Assembly (NCBI GenBank): GCA_017439555.1 | Contig: JAFSIZ010000197.1 | Span: 1-32,776, forward strand | Reading direction: 5' to 3' | DNA: 32,776 nucleotides | Source of the DNA: Oscillospiraceae bacterium | GTDB taxonomy: Bacteria > Bacillota > Clostridia > Oscillospirales > JAAYXM01 | In this document: positions 1 through 7,713 of the stretch, piece after piece | How the letters are laid out: every line of letters starts with the position of its first letter | How positions within the stretch are numbered: position 1 is the stretch's first letter | Program-made: the position numbers and the translations under genes | Notes under the pieces: generated by a model | Seen by the model: the letters and a program-made list of their open reading frames with translations, nothing else | The model's database searches: none | What the model was told of the DNA's origin: nothing

Positions 1-13
1 GCAAAACAAGCGG

Positions 14-48
14 AAAATCCCTTGAAACTCGATGTTTCAAGGGATTTT
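14..48. terminator. Perfect 15-bp hairpin, probable bidirectional terminator
   Basis: Bases 14-28 and 34-48 are perfectly complementary, with a 5-base loop. The stem has AAAA at one foot and TTTT at the other, the form of a terminator usable from both strands. It probably ends the unseen transcript to the left, or backs up termination of the minus-strand operon that ends at 179. Confidence 0.6.
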
Positions 49-75
49 GTCAAACTTTGATTCAAACGCAAAAGT

Positions 76-100
76 TGCGGGCGGATAATATCCGCCCCTA
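76..100. repeat. GC-rich palindromic intergenic element (GGGCGGATA/TATCCGCCC)
   Basis: Bases 79-87 and 89-97 form a perfect inverted repeat in otherwise AT-rich non-coding DNA. On the minus strand it reads GTAGGGGCGGATATTATCC followed by GCCCG. From memory, short elements of this GTAGGGGCG...CGCCC form are dispersed between genes in many gut Clostridia. Copy number in this genome cannot be seen here, so calling it a dispersed repeat is inference. Confidence 0.45.
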
Positions 101-147
101 CAATATATTTTCTCTGCTTGCGGTCTCATGCCTTTTTCGACGGTCTG

Positions 148-172
148 AAAGGAGCACATTGAGTGCTCCTTT
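148..172 (-). terminator. Hairpin directly downstream of the SLH gene
   Basis: Bases 148-157 and 163-172 form a perfect 10-bp stem with a 5-base loop. It lies seven bases past the stop codon of the minus-strand SLH gene. The T run on the minus strand is short (TTT then CAG), so it may act as an inefficient terminator or a 3' stabilising hairpin. Confidence 0.5.
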
Positions 173-178
173 AAAGCT

Positions 179-2050
179 TTATTTGAGGTAAATAACTCTA
201 ACCATTCCGCCTGCGGATTGGATATTGTCATAATAAATCCAGATTGCGCCATCGTGTGACAACGCTTCGTCAAGAGTTGTTCTGATTTTGTTGTCGTCAA
301 CAACCTTGTAAACGATAACATCAGGCGAAATTCTGTGCTTGATGCTGCCTCCGACTGTTGCGTATGACGGAGTGAGAAGCGTTACATTTGTTGCGCGTGT
401 AAGGTTTTTCGCTTCTGAAAGCGCGCCTTTGTCATAGACGAATACGCAGGGACCTTCGCCGAGCGAGGTGATGGCGCCGCTGAAGCTGACAGTGCCAAGA
501 GTTCCGCCGAGGTCATAATGGTAAGTGTATTTTGAGGGAGCGGCGTTTCCGAGACCGTCACTTACTGTATTGCGCTCTACTTTTGTTATGATTCCGTATT
601 TGTGCATATCACCGGTAACGTTTTTGAGTATGAGACCGTCAATTGCGCCGGAGGAGTTTGTGGATGACAGAAGTACAGAGGAGGATTTGAGGCTTACGCC
701 GTCAAGTCTCGAAAGGCTTACGGAAATTATGTTGCTGTTATCGTCTATCTCAAGTATTTTGATGTTTTGTGCAAGTGGGCGGCTTCCCCAGGTGAGAGCA
801 TCCGCGTTTATATATCCGGAATCAGAGCTGCTGCCTTTTGAGATAGTGCGGATTTTTCCTGTGCTGTAATCGACTTCTACAGCCTGCCCTACAAGAGAGG
901 TTGAATCGCTGCTCTGCAGGATATCAACGGTGCTTCCGTCAAGCGTGAGAACGGTTGCATAATAGTTGCTGTTTTTCGAGCCGTCAGACGCGGTGACGGT
1001 TTTTGTGGAAATTTCCGTAACAACGCCCAGGATTGATTCGTAAAGCTCGTCTGCAGCATATGCATCGCAAACCTTTCCGTTTTTGTCGAGCAGCATTGTG
1101 ACGGTTTCTCCGGTTTCAAGCCCGTCGAGCCCGAATGCGCGCTGTGCTGCATAATAAGAGAGCTGATAGGTCACTCCGGAAACCGTGACAGAGGTCGGAG
1201 CCTCTTTGTTTGGTGTTATTGTATTGAGAACACCGGATACCTTGTTGGAATACGCCCAGATTGCATTGCTCTTTTTGCTGTAGTAGATAACGTCAAAGCT
1301 TTCAATATCGGAAAGCGATGCACCGTTGCCGTTTCTGTATACGCGCGGAGATGTGAGCCCGAGCGAAGAAACCGTGCCGGGTTTCACGGTTATCGGACCT
1401 GTTACATTATCATCGAGAACGTCACCGATTGTGAGAAGCTCGCTTGACGGCTTATATCCGAGCGCTGTCGCATATATTGCGTTGCCACCCTTTGGCTCTG
1501 TGTTAAGCATATTATAGATGAGTTTTGCCATTTCGCTTCTGATAACAGGGTTGCCGGGGGTTGCATATACATCGTCGGAAAGGCCGATGTCAGAAGCTTT
1601 TGCGATTTGCCCTGCGGGATATGCACCTGTGTAATCGCCGTTTGTATAACCGAGAAGCCTGAGCATTGCGCTCAAAGCTTCCTCATATTTGATGTAGCTG
1701 TTCGGACGGAAAGAACCGTCCGAATAGCCTGTCATGAATTTGTTTCTTGAAGCAACGCTTATATATGGAGCGCCCCAGTGTGTGTGCATAACATCGGAAA
1801 ACGGGGAGATGCGCGAGGTTGATGTTGCTGCTCCCTTGTATTGTGAAGCGGTGACGAGTATTTTTGCGAGAGCAGCGCGCGTCACATATTGGTTCTCGTT
1901 GAATCTTCCGCTTGCATCATATGTCATAATGCCCATAACATCGAGTATGGTTTCAATGTCATCGTCCACAGGGAGGTTTGATGCAGAGATCGGCATGGCA
2001 AATGACAGCAGAATAGCTGCAGTGAGGATGAGTGAGGTGATTTTTTTCAT
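179..2050 (-). CDS. Secreted SLH-domain (S-layer homology) protein
   Basis: A 623-residue protein with a clear signal peptide (KK start, hydrophobic stretch to about residue 23, cleavage near SAS/NLP). Residues about 28-190 hold three SLH motifs, seen as FSDV...HWGAPYISVASRNKFMTGYSDGSFRPN and the related flanking segments. SLH domains bind pyruvylated or similar secondary cell wall polymers and hold proteins on the wall. The remaining 430 or so residues are rich in beta-strand and Ser/Thr/Gly and match no family I recognise. It begins 23 bases after the permease stop and has its own Shine-Dalgarno AGGGGG, so it is the last gene of the adaptor-ATPase-permease operon. Being co-transcribed with an ABC system suggests a shared envelope role; the exact job is unknown. 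Confidence 0.85.
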   Translation of the reverse strand: MKKITSLILTAAILLSFAMPISASNLPVDDDIETILDVMGIMTYDASGRFNENQYVTRAALAKILVTASQYKGAATSTSRISPFSDVMHTHWGAPYISVASRNKFMTGYSDGSFRPNSYIKYEEALSAMLRLLGYTNGDYTGAYPAGQIAKASDIGLSDDVYATPGNPVIRSEMAKLIYNMLNTEPKGGNAIYATALGYKPSSELLTIGDVLDDNVTGPITVKPGTVSSLGLTSPRVYRNGNGASLSDIESFDVIYYSKKSNAIWAYSNKVSGVLNTITPNKEAPTSVTVSGVTYQLSYYAAQRAFGLDGLETGETVTMLLDKNGKVCDAYAADELYESILGVVTEISTKTVTASDGSKNSNYYATVLTLDGSTVDILQSSDSTSLVGQAVEVDYSTGKIRTISKGSSSDSGYINADALTWGSRPLAQNIKILEIDDNSNIISVSLSRLDGVSLKSSSVLLSSTNSSGAIDGLILKNVTGDMHKYGIITKVERNTVSDGLGNAAPSKYTYHYDLGGTLGTVSFSGAITSLGEGPCVFVYDKGALSEAKNLTRATNVTLLTPSYATVGGSIKHRISPDVIVYKVVDDNKIRTTLDEALSHDGAIWIYYDNIQSAGGMVRVIYLK

Positions 2051-2073
2051 ATTCGTTTGCCCCCTGAAAAAGT

Positions 2074-3252
2074 TTATTCGTGACGCAGAGCGTCGATTGG
2101 ATTGAGTTTTGAAGCCTTAGCGGCAGGAAAATAGCCGAAAAGTATTCCTATAAGCACTGAAACGGAGAAGGAAAGGATGATAGCGCCGAGAGAAACGCCG
2201 CCGGAGACACCGAGAAGCTTTGCGAGAACGGTTGAGAGAACAGCCCCGACGATAATTCCGATGATGCCTCCCAATCCGCTTGTGATTATTGCTTCGATTA
2301 CAAATTGAGCAAGAATATCACGCCGCTTTCCCCCTATGGCCTTTCGGATGCCGATTTCGCGGGTTCGCTCTGTCACGGAAACAAGCATTATGTTCATTAT
2401 ACCGATGCCGCCGACAAGAAGCGATATTGCAGCGATGCCTGCGAGAACGGTCGAGAGTGTGCCTGTGAGATCCTCGATTGTATCGACAAGCTCTGAGAGG
2501 TTGGAAACGTTGTAGGCGTCCTCATCCTCGAAAATATCATAGAGGTAATCCTCTATGATCGATTTTGCCGGCTCAATCGATGCGGAATCCGTCGCGACAA
2601 ATGTATAACTTGAAATTCTTGAATTCCTTGCAAGGCGTGATGCCACGGAATATGGAATGATAACCATATTGTCTGTGCTGGTTTCGGTGCTGTCGCCCTC
2701 CTCTTCGAGGATGCCGATTATCGTATATGCCGAGCCGTTTATCTTGAGAATTTTGCCTATAGGATCTGACATACCGAAAAGCTCGTTTGCGACATATGTG
2801 CCGATTACGCACACATAATTGCGGTTGGTGGTGTCGATATAGGAAATAAATCTTCCGTTTGCGACGGCATAGTCCTTTATTTTTGCATATTCTTCATTAC
2901 CTCCATAGACGGAGGAGGAAATATTGACAGAGCCGTATTTAACAACAGCCCCCACGAGGGTGACGCTTGGCGTAACGCCTGAAAACAGATCGCGGTTGTC
3001 ATCAGCCAGCTGAATCATTTCTTCGGGTTTTATGTTCATGTTGCCGCCTCGCCCGTTGAGCGTTACGGTTATGTTGTTTGTTCCGATGGAATCAAAGGTT
3101 GATACGAGGTCGTTGGAAAAGCCTTGAACGACGCTCACAAGAGTTATAACTGCGGCAATGCCGATGATGACACCAAGCATTGTGAGAAAGGATCTCATCT
3201 TGTTGCCGGAGATGCTTTTGAGCGCGAGCTTCAGACATTGATATATACTCAT
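2074..3252 (-). CDS. MacB-type ABC transporter permease
   Basis: 392 residues from the chosen start (MSIYQCLKLALKSISGNKMRS). The open frame continues upstream to 3360 but that part overlaps the ATPase gene; the start at 3252 has AGGAG upstream and lies 16 bases after the ATPase stop. The topology is typical of MacB/FtsX-type permeases: one N-terminal membrane segment (about 20-42), a large extracytoplasmic MacB periplasmic-core-like domain, then three C-terminal segments with the conserved VSVTERTREIGIRKAIGGKRRDI coupling region and the ending NPIDALRHE. Such proteins are mechanotransmitters that drive export or extracytoplasmic work instead of classic membrane transport. It pairs with the ATPase and adaptor just upstream. 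The substrate (peptide, antibiotic or lipid) cannot be read from the sequence. Confidence 0.92.
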   Translation of the reverse strand: MSIYQCLKLALKSISGNKMRSFLTMLGVIIGIAAVITLVSVVQGFSNDLVSTFDSIGTNNITVTLNGRGGNMNIKPEEMIQLADDNRDLFSGVTPSVTLVGAVVKYGSVNISSSVYGGNEEYAKIKDYAVANGRFISYIDTTNRNYVCVIGTYVANELFGMSDPIGKILKINGSAYTIIGILEEEGDSTETSTDNMVIIPYSVASRLARNSRISSYTFVATDSASIEPAKSIIEDYLYDIFEDEDAYNVSNLSELVDTIEDLTGTLSTVLAGIAAISLLVGGIGIMNIMLVSVTERTREIGIRKAIGGKRRDILAQFVIEAIITSGLGGIIGIIVGAVLSTVLAKLLGVSGGVSLGAIILSFSVSVLIGILFGYFPAAKASKLNPIDALRHE

Positions 3253-3268
3253 AAAAAGCTCCTCCACA

Positions 3269-3967
3269 CTATTCGAGATTTTCGGGTTTCGGAATGTTTT
3301 GTGTATCCGAAACGATTTTGCCGTCATGGATGCGTATGATGCGTTTTGCACATTCCGCAATGCCTATATCATGGGTTATGAGGATTATGGTTTTTCCGCT
3401 TTCGTTGAGGCTCATAAGAAATTTCATAACATCCTTACCGGTTTTTGAGTCGAGCGCCCCTGTGGGCTCGTCGGCAAGTATTACAGGAGGGTTTGCAGCG
3501 AGTGCGCGCGCAATGGAAACACGCTGCTGCTGGCCGCCTGAGAGCTGATTGGGCATATGGTGAAGCCTGTCGGCGAGGCCTACGCGCTCAAGTGAGCTGA
3601 TGACCATCTCTCGGCGCTTTGATGCAGGAATGCCCTGATAGATCAAAGGTAACTCCACGTTTTCGTAGATACTGTTCTTTGGGATGAGGTTATATTGCTG
3701 GAAGATGAAGCCGAGTGTTTTGTTGCGTATTATTGCAAGCTCATTGTCAGAAAGCTTGGATACGTCAGTTCCGTTGAGCTTATATGTGCCGCGTGTGGGA
3801 ACATCAAGCGCGCCGATGATGTTCATACAGGTTGATTTGCCTGATCCGGATTTGCCGACGATTGCAACAAATTCGCCTTCTGATATGCGGAAGGTTACGC
3901 CGTCGAGTGCGCGAACCTCGTTTTCGCCTTCATCATATATTTTATAAACATCGCAAAGCTCTATCAT
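3269..3967 (-). CDS. MacB/LolD-family ABC transporter ATPase
   Basis: 232 residues, the normal size for a stand-alone LolD/MacB/YknY-type ATPase. Walker A GKSGSGKST at residues 38-46, Q-loop FQQYN at 89-93, signature LSGGQQQR at 142-149, Walker B VILADE at 162-167 with the family's ADEPTGALDS continuation, and the H-loop histidine at 199 are all present, so it should be active. It powers the permease encoded 16 bases downstream. Its ATG overlaps the TGA of the adaptor gene by four bases (ATGA), indicating translational coupling. All three parts of a MacAB-like tripartite-style system are therefore in one operon. Confidence 0.95.
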   Translation of the reverse strand: MIELCDVYKIYDEGENEVRALDGVTFRISEGEFVAIVGKSGSGKSTCMNIIGALDVPTRGTYKLNGTDVSKLSDNELAIIRNKTLGFIFQQYNLIPKNSIYENVELPLIYQGIPASKRREMVISSLERVGLADRLHHMPNQLSGGQQQRVSIARALAANPPVILADEPTGALDSKTGKDVMKFLMSLNESGKTIILITHDIGIAECAKRIIRIHDGKIVSDTQNIPKPENLE

Positions 3968-5805
3968 CTCATACCTCCCGTACCACCGGACATATTGCCG
4001 CGGTTTCCACCCTGCATACCGCCTGAAGGCATACCGCCGGGCATACCGCCGCCCATACCACCGGGCATTCCGCCTCCCATACCGCCGGGCATTCCAAAGG
4101 TTGAGGCTGCAGAAGTGTTTTTGGTAACGGTGACATAGATGACATCCCCCTCGGAAAGGCCGGAGATTACTTCGACGTAATCGTCGCTTGCAAGCCCCGT
4201 TTCCACCATTATGTATTTATAACCATCCGGTGCATCGGGAAATCTCGTTCCTGACGACGGTTTGCCACTCGGACCCTGCGGAGCTGCGGCGTTGTTTCCT
4301 TTGTTCTGAGGTGCGTTGTTAGCATTCTGCGCAGGTGCGTTGTTGGCGCTTTGCGGAGGCGTGCCTTTGTTTCCTCTGGTAGGAGGTGTGATACCTGCGG
4401 CCGGGGAGCTTTCGGCAACCATAACAAGGTTTCCTCTCGATACCGCATTTACGGGAATTGTGAGAACATCGGAGGCGCTGTCGATGACAATTTCGGCATC
4501 GACATTCATTCCCGGAAGAAGGCCTTCATATTCGGAAATAACAACTGTGACAGGATAGACGGTGACGCCGCTTGTCGGAGTGCCGATTATGCTGACCGTA
4601 TCGACGGTGCCTTCAAATATTTTGTCAGGAAGTGCATCTGCAGTGACGGCAACTTTCTGTCCGACAGAGATATCCTTTATATAGAGCTCGTCAACGGATA
4701 TATCAAAGGTAAGCTTTGACATATCTGCAACGATTGCAAGTGAGGATTTGTTGCCGTCGAGAGTGTCTCCCTCCTTCATAGTCTTGGAAATGACGGTTCC
4801 GGTTATGGGGGATTTGATTGTATAATCCTCGAGCTTTTTTATCTGATCATCAAGGGAAAGACGTGAGTTTTTGAGCGCAAGCTCGCTGTTGCGAAGGTCG
4901 GAGCGTGATGAGTCATCCGTTATGTTCAGAAGAAGGCTGCCGCCGCTTATTTTGTCGCCCTTTGAAAAGTTCAGGTTTTCGATATCCCCGGAAACCTTTG
5001 CGGTAACGGTTTCAACGGATGCTTCTTCAACAGAACCGTAGTCGTTGCAGGCATAGCTTCCGATTGTCGCCGTGACAATCTCGCCGGGGAGAATGGCACC
5101 GGGGTTTTTGAAGGTTATTTCAATATCGGAAACAACAGCGCCTGCATCTGTTGCATATGTACCTGTGGTAACGTGGGAGACATAGCCGCTGTGAGATTCG
5201 TTTCTGTCATCAAAATAGACAGTCGCTGTCTGATTCAAACTGATATTATTTGCGTTGACAGCAAGGAACGGAACTCGCACTGTGAGGTATTCCGAGTTGC
5301 TTATCTCGCAGAGCTTTGTGCCGGCGTTTACCTCGTCACCGTTTTTGACAAACAGCTCGGTTATGACTCCTGTGACAGGGGCGCTTACCGCCCGGTTTGC
5401 CTGTGTTTTATTATAATCGCTGACTTTTTCGTTATAGGATAAAAGCTGCTGATCATAGCTTGTCTGGGCTCTGTCAATGCTGTTTTTTGCCGATTCTGAA
5501 TCGATGACATACAAAACCTGATCTTTCTCAACATTTGTACCGACAGAGACGTAGTCTTCGGTAATGTCACCTGTAACGATTGACTGGATTTCATATTGCT
5601 CGATTGGCTCAACTGTTCCGCTTCCTGTGACGGAAACGGTGATGTCACCGCGCGAAACGGTGTAGGGCTCATATTCCGCGGCCTGTGTTGCCCCGTCTTT
5701 GCCGCAGGAACCGAGAATCCATACCGATATGAGTGCCACAACGAGAATTGCGGCAACAATTCCGATGATTTTCTTTTTTGTGAGCTTTATACGTGTTGAT
5801 TTCAT
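3964..5805 (-). CDS. HlyD/MacA-like adaptor with two lipoyl-like modules and a Met/Gly-rich tail
   Basis: 613 residues from the ATG at 5805, chosen because GGAGG sits just upstream; an in-frame extension to 5868 lacks one. There is an N-terminal membrane anchor (about residues 10-30, followed by GSCGKDG). Two biotinyl-lipoyl-like beta segments are visible: VSAPVTGVITELFVKNGDEV and, much later, IKSPITGTVISKTMKEGDTL, each with barrel-like sequence after it, plus a short helical stretch before each. A usual YknX/MacA adaptor has one such module in 350-400 residues, so this one looks duplicated. After a low-complexity Pro/Asn/Gln linker and a final beta segment, the last 45 residues are repeats of MPGGMGGG type. 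It is the first gene of the operon and should connect the permease to the wall or exterior. Confidence 0.88.
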   Translation of the reverse strand: MKSTRIKLTKKKIIGIVAAILVVALISVWILGSCGKDGATQAAEYEPYTVSRGDITVSVTGSGTVEPIEQYEIQSIVTGDITEDYVSVGTNVEKDQVLYVIDSESAKNSIDRAQTSYDQQLLSYNEKVSDYNKTQANRAVSAPVTGVITELFVKNGDEVNAGTKLCEISNSEYLTVRVPFLAVNANNISLNQTATVYFDDRNESHSGYVSHVTTGTYATDAGAVVSDIEITFKNPGAILPGEIVTATIGSYACNDYGSVEEASVETVTAKVSGDIENLNFSKGDKISGGSLLLNITDDSSRSDLRNSELALKNSRLSLDDQIKKLEDYTIKSPITGTVISKTMKEGDTLDGNKSSLAIVADMSKLTFDISVDELYIKDISVGQKVAVTADALPDKIFEGTVDTVSIIGTPTSGVTVYPVTVVISEYEGLLPGMNVDAEIVIDSASDVLTIPVNAVSRGNLVMVAESSPAAGITPPTRGNKGTPPQSANNAPAQNANNAPQNKGNNAAAPQGPSGKPSSGTRFPDAPDGYKYIMVETGLASDDYVEVISGLSEGDVIYVTVTKNTSAASTFGMPGGMGGGMPGGMGGGMPGGMPSGGMQGGNRGNMSGGTGGMR

Positions 5806-5814
5806 AAACGATAT

Positions 5815-5819
5815 CCTCC
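5815..5819 (-). promoter_or_regulatory. Ribosome binding site fixing the adaptor start
   Basis: The minus strand reads GGAGG here, about nine bases before the ATG at 5805. No comparable site precedes the longer in-frame start at 5868, so this decides the N-terminus. Confidence 0.7.
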
Positions 5820-5900
5820 GATTGTGTTTTCTGATACAGTATATAATTGCTTTGCATGCGTAATACACGCAGAAATCAGAACTTTGTGAATTACATCTTA

Positions 5901-5930
5901 ATTATACTTCAAAACCTTAAATGTACCTTA
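5901..5930 (-). promoter_or_regulatory. Promoter with direct repeats at the -35 position, adaptor/ABC/SLH operon
   Basis: On the minus strand a TATAAT -10 box lies at 5901-5906. The -35 position (5924-5929) is poor. Instead the hexamer TAAGGT occurs twice, at 5925-5930 and 5914-5919, exactly 11 bases (one helical turn) apart. Direct repeats of this spacing next to a weak -35 are typical of promoters activated by OmpR/PhoB-family response regulators. No such regulator is encoded in this window. Confidence 0.45.
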
Positions 5931-5957
5931 GAGGTAAGCGCTTGATGTAAAAATATC

Positions 5958-5991
5958 TTTACTTTCGATGGTCGGGATGTTAAAATATAAT
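5958..5991 (+). promoter_or_regulatory. Candidate promoter for hsp33
   Basis: TTTACT at 5958-5963 and TAAAAT at 5981-5986 are 17 bases apart; an overlapping TATAAT lies at 5986-5991. Both lie upstream of the hsp33 start at 6023, divergent from the adaptor operon promoter. The choice of -10 is uncertain, and no CIRCE or other heat-shock operator was seen. Confidence 0.4.
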
Positions 5992-6022
5992 AATAGTGAA
6001 AGATGAAAATACGGAGGATACT

Positions 6023-6919
6023 ATGGCAGATAGAATAATTCGCGCCATAACGTGTGATGGTGCAGTGAAAATACTTGCGATGACGGCTCGCGAAACCGTT
6101 GAGGAGGCAAGGCGTATACACGATCTGACACCGCTTACATCTGCAGCTCTCGGAAGAACGCTTATTGCCGCATCTCTTCTCGGTAATGATCTTAAAAGCG
6201 AAGAGCATTCGATAACCGTCAGGATTGATGCAGACGGGCCGATAGGCTCGATAGTTGCGGTATCAGACAGCTTCGGGTACGTCCGCGGATATTGCAAGAA
6301 TCCGCAGGCAGATCTGCCGATACGCGAGAGCGACCGAAAGATAGATGTTTCGGGCGGTGTTGGCAAAAACGGAACTCTCAGCATAATAAAAGACCTCGGA
6401 ATGAAAGAGCCGTATATTGGGCAGACCGAGCTTTTGAGCGGTGAAATTGCAGAGGATATCACAGCATATCTTGCAACGAGTGAGCAGATTCCGTCAGTGT
6501 GCGCTCTTGGTGTGCTTGTTGATCGCGACTGGAGCATACGTGCGGCAGGCGGATATATCATCCAGCTTCTTCCGGGTGTGTATGATGATGAGATAGACCG
6601 TCTTGAGGAGTGTATGAAAAAAGCGCGCGCTGTTACAGAATGTCTTGACGAGGGAATGAGCCTTGAGGAAATACTCTCCACGACGCTTGAGGGCTTTGAG
6701 ATAGAGGTCCTCGATGAGGCAGAGGTCGGCTATCGATGCACGTGCTCGCGTGAGAGAACGCGCGGTGTGGTTATGTCTATCGGTGTTGATGAGCTTTCCA
6801 CCATTGCGGAGGAGGATGGGCAGGCTGAGGTTGCTTGCCAGTTCTGTGATAACAAGTATCTGTTTGATAAAGCAGAGCTTATGGATATGATTGAGGAAAT
6901 CAAAAGCAAGAAAGAATAG
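6023..6919 (+). CDS. hslO: Redox-regulated chaperone Hsp33
   Basis: 298 residues from the ATG at 6023, which has GGAGG upstream; the in-frame GTG at 5996 has no good site. Hsp33 is a cytoplasmic holdase that binds unfolding proteins under oxidative stress. The N-terminal domain is typical (DGAVKILAMTARETVEEARRIH, then LTSAALGRTLIAASLLG). The C-terminal zinc redox switch is intact: Cys239-x-Cys241, thirty residues, then Cys272-x-x-Cys275. In the reduced state these bind zinc, and oxidation to disulfides activates the protein. It is followed by its own terminator-like hairpin, so it is probably largely monocistronic, with the small genes downstream expressed by read-through or from a weak promoter. 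Confidence 0.96.
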   Translation: MADRIIRAITCDGAVKILAMTARETVEEARRIHDLTPLTSAALGRTLIAASLLGNDLKSEEHSITVRIDADGPIGSIVAVSDSFGYVRGYCKNPQADLPIRESDRKIDVSGGVGKNGTLSIIKDLGMKEPYIGQTELLSGEIAEDITAYLATSEQIPSVCALGVLVDRDWSIRAAGGYIIQLLPGVYDDEIDRLEECMKKARAVTECLDEGMSLEEILSTTLEGFEIEVLDEAEVGYRCTCSRERTRGVVMSIGVDELSTIAEEDGQAEVACQFCDNKYLFDKAELMDMIEEIKSKKE

Positions 6920-6923
6920 TATG

Positions 6924-6976
6924 AAACGGACACGGGCGATGCCGGATGGAGGCCTTGCGTGTCCGTTTTATTTTTT
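6924..6976 (+). terminator. Rho-independent terminator after hsp33
   Basis: An 11-bp perfect stem (6924-6934 with 6958-6968) encloses a 23-base loop and is followed by TTATTTTTT. It starts five bases after the hsp33 stop. Confidence 0.75.
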
Positions 6977-7041
6977 GTCTGCACGAAATAAGGGGTGTGT
7001 GAATAGAATGCTACAGATAGATTTTTTCGGAGGTAGCAATT

Positions 7042-7317
7042 ATGGCAAATGAGCTTGAAGGGCTTGCAAAAAATCTTACCGATGCGATAAGCGGAAAGGG
7101 GAATATGAGCTTTGAAAAACTTATCCGATTGTTCTCGACAGATTCAGGAAAAAGAATCCTTGCTTCTCTTGTTGCCGATGGTGGGGATAGAGTGAAGCGT
7201 GCGGCGATGGGTGCAAAGTCAGGCGATATGAGCGGCGTGCAGGGGCTCGTCGCTTCTATAGCGGAAACGGAAGAGGGAAGGGCGTTGCTTGCTGAATTTA
7301 TGAGAAGCGCAAAATAG
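7042..7317 (+). CDS. Small alpha-helical protein, function unknown
   Basis: 91 residues; the ATG has CGGAGG seven bases upstream. I do not recognise the family. The sequence is hydrophilic and predicted mostly helical, with no signal peptide or membrane segment. It has a segment GKRILASLVADGGDRVKRAAMGAKSGD near the middle and ends in a short helix (EEGRALLAEFMRSAK). It is the first of three tightly spaced small genes: the next begins within 25 bases. The good ribosome site, tight spacing and codon use similar to the neighbours support it as a real gene. Its basic middle could contact nucleic acid or another protein, but this is a guess. Confidence 0.75.
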   Translation: MANELEGLAKNLTDAISGKGNMSFEKLIRLFSTDSGKRILASLVADGGDRVKRAAMGAKSGDMSGVQGLVASIAETEEGRALLAEFMRSAK

Positions 7318-7341
7318 CTCGGGATGATCGGGGGAGATGAT

Positions 7342-7701
7342 GTGGCAGAGCTTGAGAGTATAATAGAAAGCGTGATGTCCTCACCTGAGAGTATGGGCAG
7401 GATTATGGATATCGTGAAGCTGTTTGGCGATGTCGGAGAGCAGAAAACACCGCCCGAGGATGAGAGCGCAATAAAAGCGCCACCGGCTGACGCACAGGGC
7501 TTCGGGTTTGATCCTGCATTGCTTTCGAAAATTATGAATCTTGTCGGGAGTTATAATGCAGATGATGATCGCCGTATACGGCTTCTGGGGGCAATAAGGC
7601 CATATCTGAAGGATTCGGACAGCTATCACATAGACCGTGCAATACAGATAGTGAAGCTCTCGCGTGTTGCGAAGAGTGTGCTTCGTGATTTTCTGAAATG
7701 A
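7342..7701 (+). CDS. Small helical protein, function unknown
   Basis: 119 residues from the GTG at 7342, which has GGGGGAG about five bases before it. An in-frame ATG at 7324 has no ribosome site and would add six residues (MIGGDD). I do not recognise the family. The protein has two helical blocks (ELESIIESVMSSPESMGRIMDIVKLFGD and FDPALLSKIMNLVGSYNADDDRRIRLLGAIRPYLKDSDSYHIDRAIQIVKLSRVAKSVLRDFLK) joined by a Pro/Glu/Ala-rich linker. It has no secretion signal. It is the middle member of the trio after hsp33, between a cytoplasmic and a membrane-type small protein, so the three may form one complex (inference). Confidence 0.75.
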   Translation: MAELESIIESVMSSPESMGRIMDIVKLFGDVGEQKTPPEDESAIKAPPADAQGFGFDPALLSKIMNLVGSYNADDDRRIRLLGAIRPYLKDSDSYHIDRAIQIVKLSRVAKSVLRDFLK

Positions 7702-7713
7702 GGGGGCTTTTCT

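Noticed and set aside
37..321. A 94-residue minus-strand frame running over the end of the SLH gene and the hairpin region
   Set aside because: It overlaps the SLH coding end out of frame and runs through two hairpins and the palindromic repeat; no ribosome site or domain.
3253..3360. N-terminal extension of the MacB-type permease into the ATPase gene
   Set aside because: It would overlap the ATPase gene by about 90 bases. The start at 3252 has a good ribosome site and gives the usual family N-terminus.
3985..4090. Short repeats resembling a CRISPR array at the adaptor gene's end
   Set aside because: They are 24-base in-frame coding repeats for MPGGMGGG with no spacers.
5980..6681. A 233-residue open frame antisense to hsp33
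   Set aside because: hsp33 on the other strand has all family motifs, including the zinc cysteines. The antisense frame is Ser/Arg/Ile-rich with no domain or ribosome site; it is a by-product of codon bias.
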